A stretch of 64,000 nucleotides of DNA from Plantactinospora soyae (GTDB lineage: Bacteria; Actinomycetota; Actinomycetes; Mycobacteriales; Micromonosporaceae). Each line of letters starts with the position of its first letter. Position 1 is the first letter of the stretch. Below the pieces are notes generated by a model. The model worked only from the letters and a program-made list of their open reading frames with translations, was not told the origin of the DNA and did no database searches. Location of the stretch: contig NZ_JADBEB010000001.1 in the NCBI RefSeq assembly GCF_014874095.1, positions 1,798,001 through 1,862,000 on the forward strand. The letters run 5' to 3'. This document shows, one piece after another, positions 16,549 to 24,327 of this stretch. Both the position numbers and the translations under genes were made by a program.

Positions 16549-17268
16549 TCAGCCGAGGACCTCGTACCTCACGTCGAGCGCGCCCTGGTCCAACGAGGCG
16601 ATCGCCTCGAACGCCCCACGGGACAGGTCGATGCAGCGGCCGTCGATGTACGGTCCCCGATCGTTGATCCGGACCACCACCGACTTCCCGTTGCCCGGGT
16701 TGGTCACCCGGACCCGGGTGTTGAAGGGCAGCGTCTTGTGCGCGGCGGTCAACCCGTCGGGATCGAACGCCTCCCCGTTCGCCGTGACCTGTCCCTGGTC
16801 GTAGTACGACGCTCCGCAGGAGCCGGTGTCGACCACCCGGACCGTCGGCGTCGTGGCCGCCCGCTTCTTCGCGGCGGGTGGCTTGCTGGTCGTGGACCGG
16901 GTCGGGCTCGGTGTCGACCGGGTACTGGACCGCGACGAGTGCTCGGCCGAACGGCTCGGATCGGGGCTGGTCGGGGCCGGGCTGACCGTGCTCGTCGGCA
17001 GCCCGCTCGGGATGCCGGGGGCGACCGGGGCGGTCACCAGCGGCGTCGACGACGAGTTGGCGGCGGGTTCGGTGCCGAGCCGTACCGCACCGGCCGCACC
17101 CGCGCCGACGAGTGCGACGGCGACCGCACCGGCGGCCACCAGGCCGGTCGGCGATCTGAAGATCCGAGCGCGGGCATGTTTCCCCACCACCGGCACGTCC
17201 TCTCGTACGACGACATAGATCGGGTCGGACCGTAACGAGACAGGTACTTCGGAAGTCAATGTGATCAT
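16549..17268 (-). CDS. RlpA-like double-psi beta-barrel protein, membrane-anchored
   Basis: A 239-residue protein: basic cytoplasmic start, one membrane helix (LVAAGAVAVALVGAGAAGAV, about residues 41-60), a Ser/Thr/Pro-rich linker (about 70-145), then an RlpA/DPBB domain. The domain shows CGASYYDQG, TANGEAFDPDGLTAAHKTLPF and VRINDRGPYIDGRCIDLS, with the conserved aspartate of NDRGPY, as in RlpA lytic transglycosylases and expansin-like folds. It probably acts on peptidoglycan outside the membrane. ATG 17268 avoids overlap with the divergent gene. I looked for a c-di-AMP riboswitch, often found before such genes in actinomycetes, and found none in the roughly 110-bp upstream gap. Confidence 0.87.
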   Translation of the reverse strand: MITLTSEVPVSLRSDPIYVVVREDVPVVGKHARARIFRSPTGLVAAGAVAVALVGAGAAGAVRLGTEPAANSSSTPLVTAPVAPGIPSGLPTSTVSPAPTSPDPSRSAEHSSRSSTRSTPSPTRSTTSKPPAAKKRAATTPTVRVVDTGSCGASYYDQGQVTANGEAFDPDGLTAAHKTLPFNTRVRVTNPGNGKSVVVRINDRGPYIDGRCIDLSRGAFEAIASLDQGALDVRYEVLG

Positions 17269-17379
17269 GCGCTTTCGCCCGATTATGTGGCGAAACGTGT
17301 AGCCGATCATCCGATCCCGGCTGGGTCGGACGTGCCCGTACCGCGTACCGGTCCGGGCCGGTGCCGCAAGATGGTCTGC

Positions 17380-17934
17380 GTGCGGCGGGCCGAGCTGAGA
17401 AAACGACTGATCGACGGGTTCCGGTGGACCGACCCGGGACCGGAGAGCACCCACCTGGTCAGCGACTCGTCCGGCTGGTGGCGGGACCCGGCGATCCTCG
17501 CCGGCCTCGGTCCGGCGCTCTCCGAGCCGTTCCGGGCCGAGCGCCCCACCGTCGTGATCGCCCCGGAGGTGACCGGCCTGCTACTCGGCCCGCTCGTGGC
17601 GAACGCGCTCGGTGTCGGGTTCGTCCCGGCGTACAAGAACACCGGTGAGCGGCGGATCGCCGAGGCCACCACCTGGGCCTGGACCGAATCCGACTACCGG
17701 GGGCGGCGACTGGCCCTCGGCGTACGGGACCGGCACCTGGGGCCGGACGACCGGGTGCTGGTGGTGGACGACTGGGTGGCCAGTGGCGCCCAGATCCGGG
17801 CCCTCTACGAGCTGATCGCCACCCGGGGCGGTACGGCGCTCGGAGCCACCGCCCTGGTCGCCGAGTGTCCGCCGGAGGTGGCCCGGCAGCTCCGCCTGGA
17901 CAGCGTGCTGACCACCGCCGACCTGCACGCCTGA
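17380..17934 (+). CDS. Phosphoribosyltransferase family protein (adenine PRT-like)
   Basis: A 184-residue type-I phosphoribosyltransferase. The PRPP-binding loop VLVVDDWVASGAQIRALYEL is intact (two acidic residues, then the small-residue loop). The N-terminal part has TVVIAPEVTGLLLGPLVANALGVGF, like the apt family. The likely base is adenine or another purine, but the hood region (ESTHLVSDSSGWWRD) is not diagnostic. GTG 17380 is preferred because CAAGAT sits 7 nt upstream in the leaderless arrangement common in this window; ATG 17371 is the alternative. It diverges from the RlpA-like gene. Confidence 0.82.
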   Translation: MRRAELRKRLIDGFRWTDPGPESTHLVSDSSGWWRDPAILAGLGPALSEPFRAERPTVVIAPEVTGLLLGPLVANALGVGFVPAYKNTGERRIAEATTWAWTESDYRGRRLALGVRDRHLGPDDRVLVVDDWVASGAQIRALYELIATRGGTALGATALVAECPPEVARQLRLDSVLTTADLHA

Positions 17935-17995
17935 TCCGGCGGGTACGTCGCCGGGCTCCGCCGGTGCTGCTCCGCGTCCTCCCGGCCCCCGACAG

Positions 17996-18035
17996 TTATC
18001 CACAGGACGACGCGGTTCTCCACAGGTTGTTCACA
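17996..18035. promoter_or_regulatory. Cluster of three DnaA-box-like 9-mers
   Basis: TTATCCACA (17996-18004), TTCTCCACA (18016-18024) and TTGTTCACA (18027-18035) lie in the same orientation within 40 bp, just before the response-regulator gene. The first is an exact match to the classical TTATNCACA DnaA box; the others differ by one or two bases from the actinobacterial form TTGTCCACA. The promoter-proximal position suggests DnaA-linked regulation or a titration site, not an origin: no dnaA, dnaN or AT-rich unwinding region is here. Confidence 0.6.
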
Positions 18036-18079
18036 ACGTGACCCACCATCACCCACGGGCGGTCCCTACAGTCGGGGCC

Positions 18080-18766
18080 ATGACGGAACGCCGAGTCCTG
18101 GTCGTCGAGGACGAGCACACCATCGCCGAGTCGGTCGCGGCCCGGCTGCGCGCCGAGGGCTTCCTGGTGGAGATCGCCCGGACCGGGCCGGATGCCGTCG
18201 AGGCGTTCCGAAGGGGCCGGCCGGATCTGGTCGTGCTGGACGTGATGCTGCCCGGTTTCGACGGGCTGGAGGTCTGCCGGCGGATCCAGGCCGACCGACC
18301 GGTCCCGGTGCTGATGCTGACCGCCCGGGACGACGAGACGGACCTGCTGGTCGGGCTCGCCGTCGGGGCCGACGACTACCTGACCAAACCGTTCTCGCTG
18401 CGCGAACTGGCCGCCCGGGTGCACGCCCTGTTGCGCCGGGTCGACCGGGCCAGCAGCGCGGCGCGTACCGGTGCCGAGGTCCTCCGGCTCGGCGACCTGG
18501 AGATCAACCAGGCGGAACGCCGGGTCCGGCGCCAGGGGGTCGAGGCGCATCTGACCCCGACCGAGTTCGACCTGCTGACGCACTTCGCCAACCGCCCCCG
18601 GACGGTGCTGCCCCGGGAACGGCTGCTCGCCGACGTCTGGGGCTGGATGGACGGCTCCGGCACCCGGACCGTCGACAGCCATGTCAAGGCCCTGCGCCGC
18701 AAGCTCGGCGCCGACCTGATCCGCACCGTGCACGGAGTCGGGTACGCGTTGGAGGTACGGCCGTGA
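18080..18766 (+). CDS. OmpR-family response regulator
   Basis: A 228-residue regulator. The receiver domain has VEDEHT acidic residues, the phospho-acceptor aspartate in LVVLDVMLPG (about D54), the TA of MLTARD and the lysine of DDYLTKPFS. The C-terminal winged helix (about 135-228) includes LTPTEFDLLTHFANRPRTVL and RTVDSHVKALRRKLG. TACAGT at 18067-18072 lies 7 nt before the ATG, so the transcript is probably leaderless. It overlaps the following kinase gene by 4 nt (GTGA) and is its partner. The DnaA-box cluster 45-85 nt upstream is unusual. Confidence 0.93.
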   Translation: MTERRVLVVEDEHTIAESVAARLRAEGFLVEIARTGPDAVEAFRRGRPDLVVLDVMLPGFDGLEVCRRIQADRPVPVLMLTARDDETDLLVGLAVGADDYLTKPFSLRELAARVHALLRRVDRASSAARTGAEVLRLGDLEINQAERRVRRQGVEAHLTPTEFDLLTHFANRPRTVLPRERLLADVWGWMDGSGTRTVDSHVKALRRKLGADLIRTVHGVGYALEVRP

Positions 18767-19881
18767 CCAGGTTCTGGAGCGGATTCAACTCCGCCCTCGA
18801 CGCCCTGCCCCGCCCGCTCGACCCGATCTGGTCGATCAAGCTGAAGCTGGGCATCCTGATGCTCGGCTCGGGTGCGGCCGGGCTGGCCGTGTTCATCCTC
18901 GGCATCGGCTGGATCCCCTGGTGGACCTCTGGCACCGCCTGCGCGGTGGCGCTGCTGACCTCACAGTTCCTCGCCCACGGCATGACCTCGCCGCTGCGCG
19001 AGATGACGGCGGCGGCCCGGGCGATGGCCCGGGGCGACTACACCCGCCGGGTCCGGGCGACCTCCCGGGACGAGGTCGGCGAGCTCGCTGCCGCGTTCAA
19101 CCAGATGGCGGGGGACCTGGCCGAGGCCGACCGGCGACGCCGGGAGCTGATCGCGAACGTCTCGCACGAACTGCGTACCCCGATCACCGCGTTGCAGGGC
19201 GTCCTGGAGAACATCGTCGACGGCGTGGCCGAACCGGACCTGCCCACCCTGCGGGTCGCGCTGACCCAGACCGAACGGCTCGGTCACCTGGTCGCCGACC
19301 TGCTCGACCTGTCCCGGCTCGACGCCGGGGTGCTGCCGCTGCGCCGGGAGAAAATCGACGTCGCGGAGTTCCTGGACGAGGTCGTCCAGCAGGCCACGGT
19401 CAACGCGGCCGGAGCCGGGCGCGACGTCCGGTTCGAGGTACGCCAGCAGCCGGCGCCGTTGCACGTCGAGGCCGACCCCCGGCGGCTGCACCAGGTCTTC
19501 GCCAACCTGCTCGACAACGCCGCCCGGCACAGCCCGGCGGGCGGCAGGGTGCTCGTCGCCGCGAAGCGGGTGGCGGACGAGCTCCGGTTCGAGGTGACCG
19601 ACGAGGGTGAGGGCATCCCCGCACGACTTCGGCCGGAGGTGTTCGAACGCTTCACCCGGGGCGAGCGCACCGGCGACGGCGGCACCGGCCTGGGCCTGGC
19701 GATCGCGCACTGGGTGGTGGAGCTGCACGGCGGCACGATCGCGGTCGCCGACCCACCCCTGGCCGGGACCGAGCCGCCGGACGGAACGCGCCGATCGGTC
19801 GGCTGTCAGATCCGGGTGACCCTTCCGATCGCCGCCGCCGGTATGTCCGCCGACTCCACCATCCTGGTGGCGGCGCCCTGA
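18763..19881 (+). CDS. Sensor histidine kinase with almost no extracytoplasmic domain
   Basis: A 372-residue kinase. Two membrane helices (about residues 28-48 and 52-72) are joined by a loop of only a few residues (GWIPWWTSG). A HAMP linker (PLREMTAAARAMARGDYTRRV), the phosphorylated histidine in NVSHELRTP (about H137) and the N-box VFANLLDNAARHS follow, then the ATP lid GTGLGLAIAHWVVELHGG. The lack of a sensor domain means the signal is probably in the membrane or comes from a membrane partner. A transporter operon follows 90 bp downstream. GTG 18763 overlaps the regulator stop, so regulator and kinase are coupled. Confidence 0.92.
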   Translation: MTRFWSGFNSALDALPRPLDPIWSIKLKLGILMLGSGAAGLAVFILGIGWIPWWTSGTACAVALLTSQFLAHGMTSPLREMTAAARAMARGDYTRRVRATSRDEVGELAAAFNQMAGDLAEADRRRRELIANVSHELRTPITALQGVLENIVDGVAEPDLPTLRVALTQTERLGHLVADLLDLSRLDAGVLPLRREKIDVAEFLDEVVQQATVNAAGAGRDVRFEVRQQPAPLHVEADPRRLHQVFANLLDNAARHSPAGGRVLVAAKRVADELRFEVTDEGEGIPARLRPEVFERFTRGERTGDGGTGLGLAIAHWVVELHGGTIAVADPPLAGTEPPDGTRRSVGCQIRVTLPIAAAGMSADSTILVAAP

Positions 19882-19941
19882 CCGGTCCGGCCCCGACGAA
19901 GCCGCGGCGCACCGGACGGCGATCCGGGCAGGTCCGACGAC

Positions 19942-19969
19942 TTGACATTCGTGGCCAGGCGATGAGACT
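19942..19969 (+). promoter_or_regulatory. Predicted promoter of the first symporter operon (TTGACA / GAGACT)
   Basis: A perfect -35 TTGACA at 19942-19947 and GAGACT at 19964-19969, 16 nt apart, end 6 nt before GTG 19976. This predicts a leaderless transcript and a transcription unit separate from the two-component system. Confidence 0.6.
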
Positions 19970-19975
19970 GCCGAG

Positions 19976-20389
19976 GTGGCCATCCCCATCGATCCGCAGC
20001 CGGACCCGGGGCCGCCGGAGACGTCCAGCCGGATCCGGGTGGTGCTGGCCGAGGTCGTCCGCAGCGGCACCCGCGCCGAACGGACCCGGGCCGAGCTGAC
20101 CCAGCAGACCCAGGTCGGCGACGCCCTGGTCCGAGGGCTGGTCCGGGCCCAACTCGCGCTCGCCCTGCGGCTGTCGCTCGTGGTCGGGATCGGCCTGGGA
20201 GGCCTGCCCCTGCTGTTCGCGATCGCCCCGGAGGTCGGTACGGCGAAACTGTTCGGGGTCAACCTGCCCTGGCTGCTGCTCGGGGTCGGCGCGTTCCCGT
20301 TCCTGGTCGGCGTCGGCTGGGCGTACGTGCAACTGGCCGAACGCAACGAGCAGGACTTCACCGATGTGATCCAGCGGCCGGAGCGCTGA
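19976..20389 (+). CDS. Small two-helix membrane protein (DUF485-like) of the symporter operon
   Basis: A 137-residue protein with a long acidic/basic N-terminal part and two membrane helices (LALRLSLVVGIGLGGLPLLFAIAP and LPWLLLGVGAFPFLVGVGWAYV), ending in AERNEQDFTDVI. The position directly before an SSS symporter, and the hairpin topology, match the small DUF485-type partner of acetate permeases, though the sequence is more divergent than the copy at 25130. No spacer separates it from the symporter. Confidence 0.78.
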   Translation: MAIPIDPQPDPGPPETSSRIRVVLAEVVRSGTRAERTRAELTQQTQVGDALVRGLVRAQLALALRLSLVVGIGLGGLPLLFAIAPEVGTAKLFGVNLPWLLLGVGAFPFLVGVGWAYVQLAERNEQDFTDVIQRPER

Positions 20390-22033
20390 GTGAACAACCC
20401 GTACACCGTGCCGGCGATCATCGCGGTCACCCTGGTCACGGTCGCGATCGGCTTCTACGGATTGACCCTGGCCCGGACCACGTCGGACTTCCTGGTCGCG
20501 TCCCGGATGGTCAGCCCGACCTGGAACGCGGCGGCGATCGGCGGCGAGTACCTTTCCGCCGCGTCCTTCCTCGGCATCGCCGGACTGATCCTCAAGTACG
20601 GCGTGGACGTGCTCTGGTACCCGGTCGGGTTCGCCGCCGGCTATCTCGCCCTGCTGCTCTTCGTCGCCGCGCCGCTGCGCCGGTCGGGGGCGTTCACCCT
20701 GCCCGACTTCTGCGAGCTGCGGCTCGGCTCCCGGCGGCTGCGCAAACTCGCCACCGCCTTCGTGATCTTCATCGGCTGGCTGTACCTCGTACCGCAGTTG
20801 CAGGGGGCCGGGCTGACCCTGACCACGGTCACCGGCGCGCCGTACCAGCTCGGTGCGCTGCTGGTGGGTGCGGTGGTCACCGCGAACGTCGCGCTCGGCG
20901 GGATGCGGGCGGTCACCTTCGTGCAGGCGTTCCAGTACTGGCTGAAGCTCACCGCGCTGGCCGTACCCGCGATCTTCCTGGCCCTGCAGTGGCAGGCGGA
21001 CGCCCGGCCGCCGGTGACCCCGGTCGGCGGCCCGGTCTTCTCCACCACGACCACCGTCGTGGTCGAGGAGCCGGCGACCCTCACCCTGCCGGACGGCACG
21101 TCCCGGGAGGTACGCCCCGGCGACGAGCTGTCGTTCGCGGCCGGTGAACCGGTACCGGAGATCTCCAGCGTGGCCGCCGACTACGGACCCGACTGGCTGC
21201 TGCCGAGTATGGCGGGCACTGACGACCGGGGACTCTTCGCCACCTACTCGCTGATCCTGGCGACCTTCCTCGGCACGATGGGGCTGCCGCACGTACTCGT
21301 GCGGTTCTATACGAATCCGGACGGCGCCGCCGCGCGCCGTACCACCCTGGTGGTGCTCGCCCTGGTCGGCGCCTTCTACCTGCTGCCCACCCTGTACGGG
21401 GTGCTCGGCCGGATCTACACCCCGCAACTGCTGCTGACCGGGCAGACCGACGCGGTGGTGGTACTGCTGCCCGGGGCGGCCCTGGGCAACGGCCTGACCG
21501 GGCAGCTACTGGCCGCGCTGGTCTCCGCCGGGGCGTTCGCCGCCTTCCTCTCCACCTCGTCCGGGCTGCTCACCAGCGTGGCCGGGGTGGTCTCCACCGA
21601 CCTGCTGGGCCGGGGCTCGGTCCGCGACTTCCGGCTGGCCACCGTGCTCGCCGGGTTGATCCCGATGGTGCTCGCCCTCAACGTGTCCGGGCTGGACGTC
21701 TCGCAGGTCGTCGGGCTGGCCTTCGCGGTCGCCGCGTCCAGCTTCTGTCCGCTGCTGGTGCTCGGGATCTGGTGGCGCGGCCTGACCGACGCCGGAGCGG
21801 CCGCCGGGATCCTGGCCGGTGGCGGCGCCGCGGTCGGCGCCGTCCTGTTCACCGTCCTCGGGCCGGAGCTGACCGGCTGGCCGGCGGTACTGATCGCCCA
21901 GCCGGCGGCCTGGACCGTCCCACTGGCCTTCACCGTCATGGTCACCACGTCCTGGGCCACCCGGCGCCGGGCCCCGGCCGACGTCGGCGCCATCATGCTG
22001 CGCCTGCACGCCCCGGAGAGCCTCCGCCTCTGA
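20390..22033 (+). CDS. Sodium:solute symporter (SSS family, acetate/monocarboxylate type)
   Basis: A 547-residue membrane protein with about 13 helices. Family motifs include AAIGGEYLSAASFLGIAGLI in helix 2, GGMRAVTFVQAFQYWLK, LGTMGLPHVLVRFYTN and FCPLLVLGIWWRGLTDAGAAAGIL. It resembles ActP/MctC cation-carboxylate symporters. A roughly 60-residue soluble loop (about 205-265, with a TTTTVVVEEPATLTLPDGTSREV stretch) is longer than in E. coli ActP. GTG 20390 starts right after the stop of the small partner gene. A second, closer ActP homologue lies at 25617; the two may differ in affinity or regulation. An SSS transporter beside a sensor-less kinase suggests transport-coupled sensing (inference). 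Confidence 0.87.
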   Translation: MNNPYTVPAIIAVTLVTVAIGFYGLTLARTTSDFLVASRMVSPTWNAAAIGGEYLSAASFLGIAGLILKYGVDVLWYPVGFAAGYLALLLFVAAPLRRSGAFTLPDFCELRLGSRRLRKLATAFVIFIGWLYLVPQLQGAGLTLTTVTGAPYQLGALLVGAVVTANVALGGMRAVTFVQAFQYWLKLTALAVPAIFLALQWQADARPPVTPVGGPVFSTTTTVVVEEPATLTLPDGTSREVRPGDELSFAAGEPVPEISSVAADYGPDWLLPSMAGTDDRGLFATYSLILATFLGTMGLPHVLVRFYTNPDGAAARRTTLVVLALVGAFYLLPTLYGVLGRIYTPQLLLTGQTDAVVVLLPGAALGNGLTGQLLAALVSAGAFAAFLSTSSGLLTSVAGVVSTDLLGRGSVRDFRLATVLAGLIPMVLALNVSGLDVSQVVGLAFAVAASSFCPLLVLGIWWRGLTDAGAAAGILAGGGAAVGAVLFTVLGPELTGWPAVLIAQPAAWTVPLAFTVMVTTSWATRRRAPADVGAIMLRLHAPESLRL

Positions 22034-22038
22034 GGTGC

Positions 22039-22086
22039 AAGGAAGGGCCCCTTCCTATCGTTTTCTGTAGAAGAAGGGCCCCTTCC
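22039..22086. repeat. Paired GGAAGGGCCCCTTCC palindromes (interspersed repeat)
   Basis: Two palindromes, AAGGAAGGGCCCCTTCCT (22039-22056) and GAAGGGCCCCTTC (22073-22085), are joined by TATCGTTTTCTGTAGAA. They lie between the symporter and the truncated permease gene on the opposite strand. I recall elements of this form as frequent intergenic repeats in Micromonosporaceae; here they may also terminate transcription from both sides. Confidence 0.7.
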
Positions 22087-22097
22087 TAACACCCCTG

Positions 22098-22691
22098 TCA
22101 GGTTGCGCGCAGTTCCTCCATGGTGGTGCTGTTGCGGAGGAAGAGCAGGCTGGCCAGGAGGAGGACCAGCACCGCCGCCACGGCACCGCCGGTGAATCCG
22201 ACGAGGTCGGCGAGCGGCACCGGTACGGCCTGCGTGACCAGCGGCAGCGGTACGCAATCGGAGGGCGCCGGTGGACAGGTCACGACCACGCCGCTCTGCG
22301 CCTCGCCGCCGTAGATGGCGCGGTGCAGGGCGGTGCCGGTGGCGGCGGCCAGCACGATGCCGAGGATCGCCGGAGTGAGGGTCTGCCAGGCGACCGCCCG
22401 AGCCAGGGTGGACCGGGGCACCCCGGTCGCCACCAGCGCGGCCAGCGCCCGGCGTCGGCTCACGATCGACTCGGCCAGGGCGATCAGCAGACCGGCGGCG
22501 GCGATCACCAGGGCGACGGTGAGGGCGAGGTGGAGCAGGTCGTACGCCCGGAAGTAGAACCCCTGGTCAGCCGGGACGTACGGCTCGCCGGCCGCCTCGG
22601 CCATCCGCCGCGCGCTCTCTTCCCGCAGGGTGAACTCCGTGGTCTTGGCGGCCCGGATGTTGGCGGCGAAGGCCTCGTCAAGTGCGACAAC
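22098..22691 (-). pseudogene. 5'-truncated FtsX-like ABC transporter permease
   Basis: About 197 codons encode the C-terminal end of an FtsX/MacB-type permease: a periplasmic remnant (DEAFAANIRAAKTTEFTLREES), then three membrane helices (LLHLALTVALVIAAAGLLIAL, ATGVPRSTLARAVAWQTLTP with its helix, and GFTGGAVAAVLVLLLASLLF). The stretch LAALVATGVPRSTLARAVAWQT is typical of the family. Similarity begins abruptly near 22691 without a start codon, only 75 bp after the stop of the upstream gene, and the whole N-terminal half and the ATPase partner are missing. An internal ATG at 22604 could yield a short product, but a non-functional remnant is more likely. Confidence 0.75.
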
Positions 22692-22765
22692 CCGCCGAAA
22701 CGACGCCGGGACCGGACCCCGGCAGGATCCGGTCCCAGTTGGTTCTCGCCAGGGCGGAGGAAACG

Positions 22766-23614
22766 TCAGCAGCGGTCCGTGCCGTTGCAGAGCCGGTCGA
22801 CCGCCGCGTCGGCGAGCCGCCGCACCTCGGCGGGCTTGGACACGTCGCGGACGCCGATCTCGGCCACCAGGTCCCCCTTGCGGACGATGATCCAGCCGCT
22901 GTTGTCGGGCCTGATCACCACCATCGACTCGTCGCCGGCGAACCCCTGGTCGCCGATGGCGACCTCGAAATCCCGGCAACCCTCCAGGTCGGTGCGCAGC
23001 CTCGGGATGTACCGCGTGGAGGACGTCTGGGGGTACCGGCTCACCTGCTGCTGGATGCCCTCATTGCCAGCGTTCCTGAAGTGGCGCTCCCGATCTCCGA
23101 CTCTTTCGACGCCGCCGCCGGACTTCCACTTGTTGCCGCAGATCATCGAGAGGAACTGCACGTGCCAGTGACCGTTACCGCCCTCGTCGGACTCGTAGGG
23201 GTAGGGGCGGTATCCGGACGGCAGGTCGGACACCTGGAGCATCGCGGCGAGCGGAATGGCATCGCCGGTGGGCTCCTCGCCCTCGGTGGACCGGCCGTTC
23301 CCGTCCGGTGAGGCATTGGTGGGCGGCGTCGACGGGGTGCCGACCGAGGGAGGCGTCGTCGTCGCCCTCGTCGGGGACGGCGTCGGGGTGACCGGGTTGG
23401 TCGCCACGACGTCCGGCAGTTTCGGCGGACCGGAGTTGGCCAGCGCGTTCAACGCACCGACGCCACCGCCCACCAGCAGAACGAGCGCGGCCGCCAGCAC
23501 CGTCAGCATCCGCTGCCGGGTCAACTGCCGGCCACGGTGCTGCACCTCGCTGGTCGGGGCCCAGCGAACCTGCTCGGTGTCCCGGTAGAGGTACTCGAAG
23601 ACCGGATCAGGCAT
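22766..23614 (-). CDS. Membrane-anchored partner protein of the ECF sigma factor
   Basis: A 282-residue protein. The short cytoplasmic N-terminus (VFEYLYRDTEQVRWAPTSEV) is followed by one membrane helix (MLTVLAAALVLLVGGGVGAL, about residues 36-55), a Pro/Thr-rich linker and an extracytoplasmic domain with several cysteines (MICGN, EGCRDF, RLCNGTDRC at the end). It overlaps the sigma gene by 8 nt, which marks it as co-translated and as the likely anti-sigma or signal partner. It lacks a recognisable zinc-binding anti-sigma domain (HxxxCxxC), so the mechanism is open. Confidence 0.75.
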   Translation of the reverse strand: MPDPVFEYLYRDTEQVRWAPTSEVQHRGRQLTRQRMLTVLAAALVLLVGGGVGALNALANSGPPKLPDVVATNPVTPTPSPTRATTTPPSVGTPSTPPTNASPDGNGRSTEGEEPTGDAIPLAAMLQVSDLPSGYRPYPYESDEGGNGHWHVQFLSMICGNKWKSGGGVERVGDRERHFRNAGNEGIQQQVSRYPQTSSTRYIPRLRTDLEGCRDFEVAIGDQGFAGDESMVVIRPDNSGWIIVRKGDLVAEIGVRDVSKPAEVRRLADAAVDRLCNGTDRC

Positions 23615-24107
23615 GGACGCTCTCCTCCTTCAGGTGCACTCCGACCAGTTCGGCCAGCGCCTTGCGGCCTCTGACCAGTCGGCTTTTGATCGTGCCGACC
23701 GGTGCGCCGAGGTGTGTCGCGACTTCCGCGACCGACATGTCGACCATGTGGTGCAGGACGATCGCCTCGCGCTGGTCGGCCGGGATCTGGCGCAGCGCTG
23801 CCACCAGGGCCGTCGCGTTCTCCGATGGTGGGGGAACCGCCGGATCCACCCCGTGCCGGCGGTAGGCCCTCAGGCCGTTGCGCAGCTTGCGCCAACGGTT
23901 GAGCTGGATCCGACGGGCCACCGTACGCACCCAGGCCTCCGGGTCCGCGTAACCGCCCACCTTCGACCACCGTTGCCAGGCCCGCGCGTACGCCTCCTGG
24001 GCCGCGTCCTGGGCGTCCGCCATGTTGCCGCCGAGGGCGTAGAGCACGGTCACCACCCGATGCCGGGTGGACTGGTAGAAGTCATCGAAATCGTGTTCCC
24101 GGGCCAT
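23607..24107 (-). CDS. ECF RNA polymerase sigma factor, SigE family of actinomycetes
   Basis: A 166-residue sigma factor. Region 2 (FDDFYQSTRHRVVTVLYALGGNMADAQDAAQEAYARAW) and region 4 (IPADQREAIVLHHMVDMSVAEVATHLGAPVGTIKSRLVRGRKAL) are both intact. The overall length and the MAREHDFDDFY start match the actinobacterial SigE-family ECF factors often paired with a Pro/Thr-rich membrane protein, as here. It overlaps the partner gene by 8 nt. ATG 24107 is preceded by GGGAGGGGCG. Targets cannot be read from the window. Confidence 0.92.
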   Translation of the reverse strand: MAREHDFDDFYQSTRHRVVTVLYALGGNMADAQDAAQEAYARAWQRWSKVGGYADPEAWVRTVARRIQLNRWRKLRNGLRAYRRHGVDPAVPPPSENATALVAALRQIPADQREAIVLHHMVDMSVAEVATHLGAPVGTIKSRLVRGRKALAELVGVHLKEESVHA

Positions 24108-24327
24108 CGCCCCTCCCGTCGAGATCCGTACCGCTAACACCCCCCGGCGGCGCTGGCGGTTTCCCGCTCGGGTACTAATTTTCTGTCGATCGAGGACAGA
24201 ACGGACCGGACCCGCGTCACCCGACATTCCGGCCTGGCGTCCGGGGCGGCACAGATAAGTCCGGGGCAGTACGGACAGGATCGTGGCGATCAACCCGGCC
24301 CGCCGGCCCGCCCGGCACAATGGTGCG

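Noticed and set aside
17269-17379. Possible c-di-AMP (ydaO-type) riboswitch upstream of the RlpA-like gene
   Set aside because: The divergent gap is only about 110 bp and shows none of the conserved riboswitch segments I can recall.
17996-18035. Replication origin suggested by the DnaA-box-like cluster
   Set aside because: Only three boxes, no AT-rich unwinding element, and no dnaA, dnaN, gyrB or rpmH nearby; a promoter-associated cluster is more likely.
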